64,000 nt of DNA. Source: Minicystis rosea (GTDB lineage: Bacteria > Myxococcota_A > Polyangia > Polyangiales > Polyangiaceae). The stretch is taken from NCBI GenBank assembly GCA_001931535.1, contig CP016211.1, positions 10,028,377 through 10,092,376 on the forward strand, given 5' to 3'. A program made the position numbers and the translations under genes. This document shows positions 38,616 to 49,240 of this stretch, piece by piece (position 1 is the stretch's first letter; every line of letters starts with the position of its first letter). The notes under the pieces were generated by a model. It was given only the letters and a program-made list of their open reading frames with translations, made no database searches and was not told where the DNA came from.

Positions 38616-39413
38616 ATGGACTCTGCCCCCGCGATTCCCCGTGCCACTGCTGCCGAGATCGTCGCGCGTCTCGAGGCCGAGCTCGGCCGCATGTCGGAAG
38701 GCGCCATCCTCGCGTCGGACGCCGATGGCACCATCTGGGATGGTGATGTCGGCTTCGATCTCTTCGAAGCGCTGCTCGCCGCGCGTGGCGTGCGCGAGGC
38801 CGCGCGTGATGCGCTCGCCGCCGAAGCGCGCGATCTGGGCGTGCCCGCGGACGGCGACGCCAACGCGCTCACGGTCGCGCTCTACGAGGCCTACAAGGCC
38901 GAGCGCTATCCGCACGACCGCGCCTTCGCCATGATGGCCTGGGCCTTTGCGGGCTGGCCCGTGGACGAGCTCTCCGCCTTCTGCGCGCGCGTGCTGCGCG
39001 ACGGTCGCATCGAGGCGCGCATCCGGCCGGAGCTGACAGGCTTTTTCCGCTGGGCAGGCGATCACGGCGTCCCCGTCTACGTCGTGTCGGCCTCACCGAT
39101 CGCGATGATCCATGCGGCCGCTCCGTACTTGGGAATCGAAAGGGATCGCGTGGTGGCGATGACACCCGCGCTCGCGGAAGACGGCACGTTGTTGCCGCGG
39201 CTCGCCGGGCCGATCGTGTATGGGGAGGGCAAGCTCGCCGCGCTCGATCATGCGCGGCCCGCGGCCCGATCGGCGCTGCTCGGCGCCTTCGGCGACAGCA
39301 CCTACGATGCGGCCATGTTGCGCGCCGCGCGTGTCCCCGTGGCCGTCACGCCCGCAGCTGGTTTGGTCGCGCTCGCGCCCACCATCCCTGGGCTCGTGAC
39401 GCTCGCTCGCTGA
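38616..39413 (+). CDS. HAD-superfamily phosphatase (SerB-like)
   Basis: 265 residues. HAD motif I DADGTIWDGD (nucleophile Asp and acid/base Asp), motif II in YVVSASP, motif III Lys in GEGKLAAL, motif IV FGDSTYDAAML. A helical cap lies between motifs I and II, as in phosphoserine phosphatase-like enzymes. A TTG at 38601 is also in frame, but ATG 38616 is the better start. It ends 10 bp before an ABC importer operon on the same strand, so it probably dephosphorylates the imported or a derived compound (inference). Confidence 0.8.
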   Translation: MDSAPAIPRATAAEIVARLEAELGRMSEGAILASDADGTIWDGDVGFDLFEALLAARGVREAARDALAAEARDLGVPADGDANALTVALYEAYKAERYPHDRAFAMMAWAFAGWPVDELSAFCARVLRDGRIEARIRPELTGFFRWAGDHGVPVYVVSASPIAMIHAAAPYLGIERDRVVAMTPALAEDGTLLPRLAGPIVYGEGKLAALDHARPAARSALLGAFGDSTYDAAMLRAARVPVAVTPAAGLVALAPTIPGLVTLAR

Positions 39414-39423
39414 GGCCCTCTCC

Positions 39424-40478
<1,055 letters not shown>

Positions 40479-40482
<4 letters not shown>

Positions 40483-41762
40483 GGCCCATTGTCCGCCGCG
40501 ATGCGCTCCGCGCCTTCGCCGGATCTCTCGCGGCCGCCTGGGCCGCGGCGGGGCCTTCGGCGTGCGCGCCGCGCACCACGGATGGGCGCGTCACGGCCTC
40601 GCTGTGGTTCGCGTACGGGGGCAAGAACCGGGAAGTCCTGCTCTCGCTCATCGAGCAATTCCACGGCTCGCAGAATCGATATCGCATCCACGCCACCTAC
40701 CAAGGTGATTATTTCGAGGCGCTCGCCAAGCTGCGCACCGCGCTGGCGGCGCGGGCGGCGCCGACGCTCACGCACGTCATCGGCGAGGTGATGCCTTATC
40801 TGGCCGAGGCCGGCGTGCTTGAGCCCATCGATGGATTCGGCGAGACCCGCGATCTCGATCTCGTGCCCGCCCTCGCCCAGGCGCGCGGTTTCACCCGCGG
40901 GGACGAGAGGCCCCTTTACGGCCTGCCCTTCAATCGGTCGACGCCGATTGCCTATTACAACAAACAGGTCTTTCGCGATCTCGGCCTCTCCCCGCCGACC
41001 ACCTGGGACGAGCTCCGCGCCGTCGCCGCCAAAGCCACGAAGCGCACGGGGAGCACGACGCGGTGGGGCTTCGAGTGCCCCATCGATTGGTGGTTTTGGC
41101 TGGCCCTCGTCGGTCAGGCGGGTGGCTCGGTGATCGAGGCGGACGGGACACCGTCGCTCGGTGACGAGGCGGGCGTGCGCGCGCTCTCGTTGTGGCAAAC
41201 GCTGGTGCACCAGGATGGGACCATGCGGCCGCCGCCGGGACGCGATTACAACGCTTGGCAGGTGGCCAATACGGACTTCCTCTCGGGCAGCACGGCCATG
41301 ATTTGGACGTCCACCGCGTTCCTTCGCTACCTCGAAGAAGGGGCGAAGTTCGAGGTGGGCGCGGCGCCGTTGCCGCGCGACGCGCGCCGCTCGGTGCCCA
41401 CGGGCGGCACGTTCTTCGTCATGCCCAAGGGCCCGCCGCGCGCCGAGCAGGAAGCGGCGTTCGCGTTCCTCCGCTGGATGATGCAGCCCGCGCAGGCCAA
41501 CGCCTGGGCCATGCGCACCGGCTACATCCCCGTCTCGCGGGCCGGGATCGCCGAGCTCGAAGCGGGCGGCTACTATCGTTCACATGTAAACGATCGAGTC
41601 GCGCTCGATCAGCTCGACGTCGCCGAGCCCTGGCCGTGGGCGCGGGATCTGTTCCGCATCGAGCGCGAGATCGTGCAGCCGCGGCTCGAAGAGGCCGTGC
41701 TCGGGCGCCGCCCCGCGCGCGCCGTGCTCGACGAGGCCCGCGTGGCCGCGAGGGATCCGTGA
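40479..41762 (+). CDS. Extracellular solute-binding protein (UgpB/MalE-type)
   Basis: 427 residues starting at ATG 40479, overlapping the ATPase stop. A twin-arginine VRRDALRAF near the N-terminus and a lipobox-like PSAC (Cys at about 27) suggest a Tat-exported lipoprotein. The mature domain has SBP family-1 blocks: LSLIEQFHGSQNRYRI, LTHVIGEVMPYLAEAGVLEPI, YGLPFNRSTPIAYYNKQVF, PPTTWDELRAVAAKATK and TGYIPVSRAG. The NRSTP/YYNK region is typical of glycerol-3-phosphate or sugar binders. GTG overlap with the next permease. Confidence 0.88.
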
Positions 41763-42640
41763 CGCCGCGCCGCCGCCTCGATCCCTACCTGATGCTCGCG
41801 CCGACGATGCTCGTCTTCGGCCTCTTCTTCCTCTACCCGCTCGCGCTGGCGGTGAAGCAGAGCTTCTACAGCTGGGATCTGCTCACGCCGCCGACGTTCG
41901 TGGGCGCCCGCAACTACGCCTCCCTCGTGAAGAGCGGCGAGCTCTTCGGCACCATGGGCCGCACGCTCGCCTACAGCGTGGTGGTGGTCGTGCTCTCGGT
42001 CACGATCGGCCTCGGGCTGGCCGTGGCGCTCAACCGGCCGGGCCGCGTCTATGCGTTCGTGCGCGGCGCGGTCTTCAGTGCCTACGTCGTCTCGTGGGTC
42101 GCGGTCGCGCTGCTGTGGATGTGGATCCTCGACGCCGATCGCGGGCTCCTCACCACCATCTTGCGGGCGCTCCATCTGCCTTCGCTCAATTGGCTCGGGG
42201 ATCCGAGCGTCGCGCTCTACACCCTCGCGCTCGTGAGCGTCTGGAAGATCACGGGGTACGCGATGGTCATCTTCCTCGCGGGCCTGCAGGACATCCCGCC
42301 GTCGCTGCACGAGGCCGCCGCGCTCGACGGCGCCGGCCCGACGCGGCGGTTCATCCACGTCACGTGGCCATTGCTCCGCCCGAGCATCGCCTTCGTCGCG
42401 ACGACCAGCCTGATCCTTTCGTTCCAGGCGTTCGACGTGGTGCGCGTGATGACGCAGGGCGGGCCGGTGAAGGCGACGACGATCTTCGTGTACGCCATCT
42501 ACGAGCACGTCTTCGTCAACCTCAAGGTGGGTCGGGCGAGCGCGCTCATCGTGGTGTTCTTCGTGCTCTTGCTCGGGCTCACCAGCTTGCAGCTCTGGGT
42601 GTTCCGCCGGAGCGGCGGGCGGACGCGGGGGGCCTCGTGA
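41759..42640 (+). CDS. ABC importer permease, MalF/UgpA type
   Basis: 293 residues from GTG 41759 (GTGA overlap). Six hydrophobic helices, and a cytoplasmic EAA loop (LHEAAALDGAGPTRRF followed by FIHVTWPLLRPSI) that docks on the ATPase. First of two permeases. The family imports sugars or sn-glycerol 3-phosphate. Confidence 0.9.
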   Translation: MTPRRRLDPYLMLAPTMLVFGLFFLYPLALAVKQSFYSWDLLTPPTFVGARNYASLVKSGELFGTMGRTLAYSVVVVVLSVTIGLGLAVALNRPGRVYAFVRGAVFSAYVVSWVAVALLWMWILDADRGLLTTILRALHLPSLNWLGDPSVALYTLALVSVWKITGYAMVIFLAGLQDIPPSLHEAAALDGAGPTRRFIHVTWPLLRPSIAFVATTSLILSFQAFDVVRVMTQGGPVKATTIFVYAIYEHVFVNLKVGRASALIVVFFVLLLGLTSLQLWVFRRSGGRTRGAS

Positions 42641-43461
42641 TCGAGCACGGCGATCGAACGAGGGCGGCGATCTCGACGGGCGTGCTCGTCGTCGTGGCGC
42701 TGCTTTGGGTCGGGCCTTATGCGTGGATGACGCTCACGTCGCTGCGCACGTTGCCCGAGATCGTGGCGGCGCCTGCTTATCCGTTGCCGTCGTCGATCCA
42801 ATTCGAGGCCTACCGCGAGGTGCTGCGCGCGGTGCCGGTCGCTCGCTATTTCCTCAACACCATCATCATGGCCTTGGGGATCGCGGCGCTCCAAATCACG
42901 CTGGCGTTGCCGGCGGGATATGCGCTCGCCAAGCTGCATTTCACGGGCAAGCGCGCAGCCTTCGGGCTCGTGCTCGCTTGTCTGTTGATCCCGGCGCAGA
43001 TCACCTTCGTGCCGGTGTTCACCATGCTCGGATCGGCCGGCCTCGTGAACACCTTCGGCGCGCTGATCCTGCCGTTCGCCGCGAGCGCGCTCGGGACGTT
43101 CTTGGTGCGGCAGGCGCTGCTCTCGGTGCCGGACGAGATCATCGAGGCGGCGCGCATGGATGGAGCGAGCGAGCCGAGGATCATCTATGGCCTGCTCGCG
43201 CCCATGATCCGGCCGACGCTGGCCTCGCTTTTCCTCTTCAGCTTCGTGTTCCACTACAACGATTACTTCTGGCCGCTCGTGATGACGACCGGCGACGAGG
43301 TGCGCACGCTCCCGCTCGCCATCGCGCTCTTGAGAGAGCAGGGCACGGGTGTACGCTGGCACATCGTGATGGCGGGCAACGTGCTGCTGAGCGCGCCGGT
43401 GCTCGCGGTGTTCGCGGTCGCGCAGCGACAGATTCTGCGCGCGGTGACGGCGCGCGCGTGA
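42637..43461 (+). CDS. ABC importer permease, MalG/UgpE type
   Basis: 274 residues from GTG 42637 (GTGA overlap with the previous stop). Six membrane helices with the EAA loop IIEAARMDGASEPRIIYGLL and AYLFFSF-like C-terminal part FLFSFVFHYNDYFWPLV. Second permease of the importer. The last gene of the operon; the next gene on the strand starts 70 bp later. Confidence 0.9.
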   Translation: MIEHGDRTRAAISTGVLVVVALLWVGPYAWMTLTSLRTLPEIVAAPAYPLPSSIQFEAYREVLRAVPVARYFLNTIIMALGIAALQITLALPAGYALAKLHFTGKRAAFGLVLACLLIPAQITFVPVFTMLGSAGLVNTFGALILPFAASALGTFLVRQALLSVPDEIIEAARMDGASEPRIIYGLLAPMIRPTLASLFLFSFVFHYNDYFWPLVMTTGDEVRTLPLAIALLREQGTGVRWHIVMAGNVLLSAPVLAVFAVAQRQILRAVTARA

Positions 43462-43531
43462 GGTGATCGCCTCGCCCACGGGCCCGGTGGTGCTAGGCTC
43501 GCGCTCTCCCTCCTTCCGCAACATTCGAGTC

Positions 43532-44656
43532 ATGCCTCGCAAAAACGACGACACCAACACCAGGAGCCGCAGGGGCGGCGTCAAGAAGGTCTCTTCGCGC
43601 AAGCCGGCCGAGGCCGCCGTCGACACCGCGCCCGCCGCGGCCCCCGCGCCCGAGCCCGCACGAGGCCACGTGATCCGGCGCCCGCCGATCAAGTTCGAAG
43701 AGACCCAAGCCGTGTTCCGCAAGCTGGCGGCGCGGCTCGACGCGCCCGTGGTCTCGTATTGGAACAACCCGCGCGGCGCCGTCTGCCACAACGACGTCAT
43801 CGCCATCTACAAGATGGCGGAGAAGATTGGGAAACGCGACGACGTTTACATCTTCCTCAAGTCCGACGGCGGCAACGGGCAGGCGTCGCTCCGCTTCGTC
43901 AACGTGCTGCGCGAGTACTTCAAGAACATCCACGCGCTCGTCCCGCTGGAGTGCTGCTCGGCCGCCACGATGATCGCGCTCGGCGCCAACAGCATCCACA
44001 TGGGCCCGATGTCGTATCTCACGGCCGTCGACACCGCCCTCACCCACGATCTCTCGCCCATCGATCGCGACAACGACCGCGTCAGCGTCAGCCTCGACGA
44101 GCTGAAGCGCGTCATCCGCCTGTGGCAGCACGAGAAGGACGCGACCGCTTCCAACCCGTACGCCAAGCTCTTCGAGTACGTGCACCCGCTCGTGATCGGC
44201 GCGGTCGACCGGGCCGACTCGCTCTCGACCATGCTTTGCCGCGAGATCCTCGCCTATCACGTGACCGACGCGTCCAAGGTCAACGAGATCGCGGACACGC
44301 TCAACACCCGTTATCCGTCGCACTCGTATCCCATCTTGAAGCGCGAGGCGCGCCAGATGGGCCTCAACGTGCTCGACATGGATCACGAGGTGCTCGATCT
44401 GCTGCTCGAGCTTCACCACATCTACAGCGAGATGGGCCAGAAGTGCACGACCGACCAGGACGAGGCGCACTCGCACACCGACGAGATCGTGAACATCATC
44501 GAGTCGGAGAACCTGCTCCTCTTCTACGAGATGGATAAGGACTGGTTCTATCGCGCCGACGAGCGCCGCTGGATCGCGATGAACGACTCGAGCGGTTGGC
44601 GCCGGCTCCAGCAGATCGACGGCAAGGTGGTGCGCTCCGAGTTCCACGTCGTGTGA
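43532..44656 (+). CDS. Serine dehydrogenase proteinase-like (SDH_sah, ClpP fold) protein
   Basis: 374 residues from ATG 43532. The N-terminal about 60 residues are basic and Ala/Pro-rich. The core (about residues 70-280) resembles the SDH_sah family of ClpP/crotonase-fold proteases: IFLKSDGGNGQASLRF, a nucleophile elbow ECCSAATMIALGA with the candidate Ser, NSIHMGPMSYL and then a long helical segment. Family members cut transmembrane or soluble substrates. The C-terminal about 60 residues are acidic. No signal peptide is visible, so it is cytoplasmic or membrane-associated by partner. Its 3' end is duplicated just after the stop (see repeat). Confidence 0.75.
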   Translation: MPRKNDDTNTRSRRGGVKKVSSRKPAEAAVDTAPAAAPAPEPARGHVIRRPPIKFEETQAVFRKLAARLDAPVVSYWNNPRGAVCHNDVIAIYKMAEKIGKRDDVYIFLKSDGGNGQASLRFVNVLREYFKNIHALVPLECCSAATMIALGANSIHMGPMSYLTAVDTALTHDLSPIDRDNDRVSVSLDELKRVIRLWQHEKDATASNPYAKLFEYVHPLVIGAVDRADSLSTMLCREILAYHVTDASKVNEIADTLNTRYPSHSYPILKREARQMGLNVLDMDHEVLDLLLELHHIYSEMGQKCTTDQDEAHSHTDEIVNIIESENLLLFYEMDKDWFYRADERRWIAMNDSSGWRRLQQIDGKVVRSEFHVV

Positions 44657-44706
44657 GCCCCGACGACGACGGCAAGGTGGTGCGCTCCGCGCGCCACGTC
44701 GTGTAG
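44618..44706 (+). repeat. Near-identical 39-bp direct duplication
   Basis: 44618-44656 (the last 39 bp of the protease-like gene) is repeated at 44668-44706 with about five mismatches. The second copy ends with TAG where the first has TGA. The spacer is 11 bp. It looks like a local duplication of the gene's 3' end. It is not translated as part of any gene I can support. Confidence 0.75.
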
Positions 44707-44733
44707 GCTCGGGCGCCGACGTCGTTCGAGCGC

Positions 44734-45324
44734 ATGAGCATCAAGGTCAGAGACGGTCTGGGCGTGCTGGAGCTCCACTTCTGGTGGGAGAACGCCGGCA
44801 CGTCCGACCGCATCTGGCCGCGCGATCCGCAGGCGGCGCGCGCGATCCTCGCTCGGCTCAGCGCCTCTGGGCACGAGCCGATGCTGCGAAGGCTCGCGCG
44901 CGAGCACCTCAGCGTCGACCGGATCGACGTGGGCGATCTCCTCGAGACCATGGCGTCGTGGCTCGTGAAGGGGAAGCTCCGGATCGCGCGGGCGCCGATT
45001 CCACCGCTGCCCGCGCGCGATCTCGAGGGCGAAGAGCCGCCCGCGCCGCCGCCGCTCTGGCGCGCGCCCGAGCCTGAAAAGGAAGCGCCGGCGCCGATCG
45101 AAGAGGCCTTGCCGCCCGAAGAGGTGGACGGCCTCGCGCAGGCGCGGGCGCTCATCCTCGCGGCCCAAAGTGGAGCGCCCTTCTGCGAGCAATGCGTGCG
45201 GGCGAAGGCCGAGCCCGAAGACACGCGCGACCTCGATCAGGCCGCGCAGGCACGGGCGCTCACCGAAGCTGCCAAGGACGGCACCCCCTTCTGCGAGCCA
45301 TGCGCGAAGGCGAAGAAGAGGTGA
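44734..45324 (+). CDS. Hypothetical protein with two Cys-pair repeats
   Basis: 196 residues. The N-terminal 85 residues contain the amphipathic pattern VLELHFWWENAGTSD; then a Pro/Glu linker. The C-terminus has two copies of a short motif: AQARALILAAQSGAPFCEQC and AQARALTEAAKDGTPFCEPC, each ending in CxxC with a basic tail. Such CxxC repeats suggest a metal-binding or redox role. It ends 4 bp before the DUF4123 gene and was probably made with it. I have no family for it. Confidence 0.5.
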   Translation: MSIKVRDGLGVLELHFWWENAGTSDRIWPRDPQAARAILARLSASGHEPMLRRLAREHLSVDRIDVGDLLETMASWLVKGKLRIARAPIPPLPARDLEGEEPPAPPPLWRAPEPEKEAPAPIEEALPPEEVDGLAQARALILAAQSGAPFCEQCVRAKAEPEDTRDLDQAAQARALTEAAKDGTPFCEPCAKAKKR

Positions 45325-45328
45325 TGGC

Positions 45329-45862
45329 ATGAACGAAGCGCGCGCCAATCGATTGATGGAGAAGCTCTGGGGCACCGGAGCCGACGTGGTCTATGCCATT
45401 CTCGACGGCGCCCGCGATCCCGAGCTCGTGCCCACGCTGCTCAGCGCCGGGCTCCAATACAAGTGCCTCTTCTCGGGGAACCTGAGCAGGGAGCTGGCGC
45501 GGGCCGCCCCCTATCTGGTGCGGCTCAATCGTCATGGCGAGCCGACGCAACAGCTCGTCGATCGGGTGTGGGGGAACAGCGCAGGCATCTTCCTCGCCTC
45601 CCCTTCCCCGCTCGAAGATCTGCGGCGCCATTTTCGCCGCTTCCTCCAGGTGCAGAGCCCGAGCGGCGGGAAGCTCTTCTTTCGTTATTACGATCCACGC
45701 GTCCTCCGCGTGTATCTGCCGACCTGCGATGAAGGCGAGCTCGGCGTCGTCTTCGGGCCCGTGCTGCGGTTCATGCTCGAAGGTGCCAATCCGGCGGAGA
45801 TGATCGTCTTCCAACGTGTGGGACGATCGATGGCAAAGGTGCAGATCGCTTGGGAGGCGTGA
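45329..45862 (+). CDS. DUF4123 protein (type VI secretion adaptor-like)
   Basis: 177 residues. The DUF4123 signature is clear: VVYAILDGARDPELVPTLL, LQYKCLFSGNLSRELARAAP, YLVRLNRHGEPTQQLV, WGNSAGIFLASPSPLEDLRR, HFRRFLQV and LFFRYYDPRVLRVYLPTC. Proteins of this family act as chaperones/adaptors that load effectors onto VgrG spikes of type VI secretion. No vgrG, PAAR or structural T6SS gene is in view, so it is an orphan here. It follows the Cys-pair gene by 4 bp. Start at ATG 45329. Confidence 0.85.
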   Translation: MNEARANRLMEKLWGTGADVVYAILDGARDPELVPTLLSAGLQYKCLFSGNLSRELARAAPYLVRLNRHGEPTQQLVDRVWGNSAGIFLASPSPLEDLRRHFRRFLQVQSPSGGKLFFRYYDPRVLRVYLPTCDEGELGVVFGPVLRFMLEGANPAEMIVFQRVGRSMAKVQIAWEA

Positions 45863-45931
45863 AGCCGGCGCGGTGATTTCGTTCGGCACGGTTTCATGGG
45901 CGCACGCTCCGTGAAGCGGTATCCTTGGGGC

Positions 45932-46621
45932 ATGAGGAGCCCCCTCTTCGCCTTGATCGCCGGCGCTTTCGCGGCATCGAGCTGCGCGGGGAAGGCATCG
46001 CTCGAGGCGAGCCCCGCGGCGCTGCTTTCGCCTCCCGAGATCACGTTGAGCCCCGATCCGGAGGACCCGCCGGCACCGCAGTTTGCGGCGTGGGCGGCGA
46101 CGCTGCCGGCCCTTCGTTTCGTCAATACGCGCACGGGGGCCGAGTGCTCGGTGCGGCTCTATACCAATGACGGATCGATCGATGAAACGGCGGCCGCCGC
46201 GATCGATCGCATGCTCGCCGAGCGTGACGCCGAGCCGCGGCCGCTCCATCGGCGGGTGCTCCAGCTCGTGGTGAAGGCAGCCCAGAAGCTCGGCGTGAAG
46301 GAGGTCCTCGTGGTGTCGTCCTTCCGCGACAACGCGCGCAAGGGCAGCCACCATCGCCACGGCGAAGCGCTCGATTTCAGCTTCCCCGGCGTGACCGCGG
46401 CGAAGCTCGCGGCCTACCTGCGCAAGGGCGCGCGCGTGGGCGTCGGCGTGTACACGCACCCGCGCACGCAGTTCGTGCACCTCGACGTGCGCAGCGAGAG
46501 CTACCACTGGGCCGACGGATCGCCGCCCGGGCGCACGTGGCGCGAGTCGCGCATGACGGATCGAGCCGCGCCGGGGCGCGACGCGGCCTATCGGCCCGAG
46601 CAGGATTTGCCGGGCGGTTGA
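45932..46621 (+). CDS. M15/DUF882-like peptidase lipoprotein
   Basis: 229 residues from ATG 45932. Signal sequence with lipobox ASSC. The mature domain carries VVSSFRDNARKGSHHRHGEALDFS (His and Asp spaced as in M15/YcbK-type metallopeptidases) and GVYTHPRTQFVHLDV (second His). This pattern is seen in proteins that cut the D,D- or L,D-peptide bonds of peptidoglycan or mimic them. It is not coupled to the DUF4123 gene. Confidence 0.75.
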   Translation: MRSPLFALIAGAFAASSCAGKASLEASPAALLSPPEITLSPDPEDPPAPQFAAWAATLPALRFVNTRTGAECSVRLYTNDGSIDETAAAAIDRMLAERDAEPRPLHRRVLQLVVKAAQKLGVKEVLVVSSFRDNARKGSHHRHGEALDFSFPGVTAAKLAAYLRKGARVGVGVYTHPRTQFVHLDVRSESYHWADGSPPGRTWRESRMTDRAAPGRDAAYRPEQDLPGG

Positions 46622-46680
46622 GGCCGGCGCCTGCGCGCATCGCGACGGACGGAGCCTTGCGGCGCAACGCCCTCCGCGCG

Positions 46681-47517
46681 ATGGCAACGGACATGACGCC
46701 GAAGATCATGATCCTCACCGGCTGCGCGAGCGGCATCGGCCGGCACCTCACCGGCGTGCTGGCGACGCGCGGGCACAAGATCCTCGCCACCGACGTGAAC
46801 GAGGAGGCGCTCGGCCGCGAGGCCAAGGCGCGTGGTTGGGATCGAGCGCGCGTCGAGCTGCGCAAGCTCGACGTGCGCAGCGAAGCGGACTGGGAAGCTG
46901 CGTTCGACGCGACGGAGCGAGCCTTCGGCGAGCTCGACGTGCTCCTCAACATCGCCGGCTATCTGCAACCGGCCTATGTGCAGGACATCGCCGCGAAGGA
47001 TCTGGATCTCACCATCGACGTCAACGTGAAGGGCGTCGTCCTCGGCACGCGCGCGGCCGCGCGGCGCATGATTCCCAAGCGCACGGGGCACATCGTGAAC
47101 GTGGGATCGCTCGCGAGCCTCACGCCGGTGCCGGGGCTCTCCATCTATGCGGCCTCGAAATTCGCGGTGCGCGGCTTCACGCTGTCGGCGGCGTTCGAGC
47201 TGAAGAGGCATGGCATCGCGGTGACGCTGGTGATGCCCGACGCGGTGGATACACCGATGCTCGACAAGCAGATTGGTTATGAGGAAGCGGCGATGACGTT
47301 CTCGGGGCCGCGCGCGCTCACCGTCGAAGACATCGAGAAGGCCATCGTGGAAGAGGTTTTGCCGCATCGTCCGCTGGAGATCGCGCTTCCTCCGTCGCGC
47401 GCGGCCATCGCGCGGCTCGCGACCGCGGCGCCCGCGGCCGTGCAGCGATTGGCACCCTTGTTCGTGAAGATGGGCCGGAAGAAGCAGGAGAAGATCAAGC
47501 ACGGGAAGGGGTCGTGA
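46681..47517 (+). CDS. SDR-family oxidoreductase
   Basis: 278 residues from ATG 46681. Classical short-chain dehydrogenase: cofactor motif TGCASGIGRHL, NIAGY (NAG-like), catalytic Ser in NVGSLASLTP and YAASKFAVRGF with Tyr-Lys. Asp after beta2 (LATDVNEE) favours NAD(H). C-terminus ends in a basic tail KKQEKIKHGK. Substrate unknown. ATG 46693 is an alternative start. Confidence 0.85.
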   Translation: MATDMTPKIMILTGCASGIGRHLTGVLATRGHKILATDVNEEALGREAKARGWDRARVELRKLDVRSEADWEAAFDATERAFGELDVLLNIAGYLQPAYVQDIAAKDLDLTIDVNVKGVVLGTRAAARRMIPKRTGHIVNVGSLASLTPVPGLSIYAASKFAVRGFTLSAAFELKRHGIAVTLVMPDAVDTPMLDKQIGYEEAAMTFSGPRALTVEDIEKAIVEEVLPHRPLEIALPPSRAAIARLATAAPAAVQRLAPLFVKMGRKKQEKIKHGKGS

Positions 47518-47567
47518 TCGTGCGGCTCGCTTGACGCGCGGGCGCGGGCGCGGGCAAGACAGCGCTC

Positions 47568-48365
<798 letters not shown>

Positions 48366-48482
48366 TGCGTCGAAGTGTTCGATGCCATGTGCATCGAACA
48401 CGGCTCATGGCCTGACCGTCGCCTCGAGATGTGGCCGAAAAGCGCGTTGCGGCCGCGATAGACGCAGTCGGTCACATCCTCG

Positions 48483-49142
48483 CTAATGCGGTGTCTTGGT
48501 GCTCTTCTTGGCAGCCTGCGGGAGTGAGCGATTGGCCTTGTCGCCGGAGTCCTCGCGCGGCGCGATTTTGGCGTCGACGGTGATGGGGCCGTGCACGTTG
48601 GTGGAGATGTCCCAACCGAGGCCCATGTCGTGGAGCGTGGGATCGACGAACCAGCGGCGAGCGTCTTCGCCGTTGCCTTCTTGGATCAAGACCCAATCGT
48701 GATTGTCCCAGCCGCGGAGCGGCATGGTTTTGCCGAAGACACGGGCCTTTTCGCTGTGCACGGCATAGGCGCGCGCGGAGAGGCCGGCTTTGGAAGCGGC
48801 CTTGTCGAAGACGCGCGCGAAGAAGTGCGCGTACTCGATGCAATTGCCCTCTCGCTCGGAGGCCGAGAACGACATGCTGGTCGGGTGCTCGAGGCCGAAG
48901 CGGAGGAGCTTGTCGCTGGCGGAGAGGGCGAAGTCCATCGCCTCTTCGACCGAATGAATCTCGGCCTTGCCGAGGGCCGTGTCGACGGCCCGGTCGAGCG
49001 GCTTGTCGAGGACGGCGGTCGATCGCTTGGCCGTGTGCGGCGCGAGGAACTCGACGGCATACCGCGGAATGGCTGCGGCCGCGGCGGTGGTGCAGAGCAA
49101 GATGACGGCGAGCACACCAATCCACCGCCACACGCGTCGCAT
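48483..49142 (-). CDS. Transglutaminase-like (papain-fold) membrane protein
   Basis: 219 residues from ATG 49142. One N-terminal membrane helix or signal (WIGVLAVILLCTTAAAAA). The triad of the transglutaminase/BTLCP fold is visible: Cys in REGNCIEYAHFF, His in WDNHDWVLI, Asp in WFVDPTLHD. It may cut or crosslink peptides in the periplasm. Related proteins are widespread and uncharacterised. The extension to 49178 lacks a signal-like start and is rejected. Confidence 0.65.
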   Translation of the reverse strand: MRRVWRWIGVLAVILLCTTAAAAAIPRYAVEFLAPHTAKRSTAVLDKPLDRAVDTALGKAEIHSVEEAMDFALSASDKLLRFGLEHPTSMSFSASEREGNCIEYAHFFARVFDKAASKAGLSARAYAVHSEKARVFGKTMPLRGWDNHDWVLIQEGNGEDARRWFVDPTLHDMGLGWDISTNVHGPITVDAKIAPREDSGDKANRSLPQAAKKSTKTPH

Positions 49143-49240
49143 GGATCGGAGTCTGCCAGCGCGATCGCAGGGGGTCAAAACACCGGCGAAATGCGTCCGC
49201 GGGCAGATGACGGATGGTCAGTGGAAATGGGCCGCGCGCT

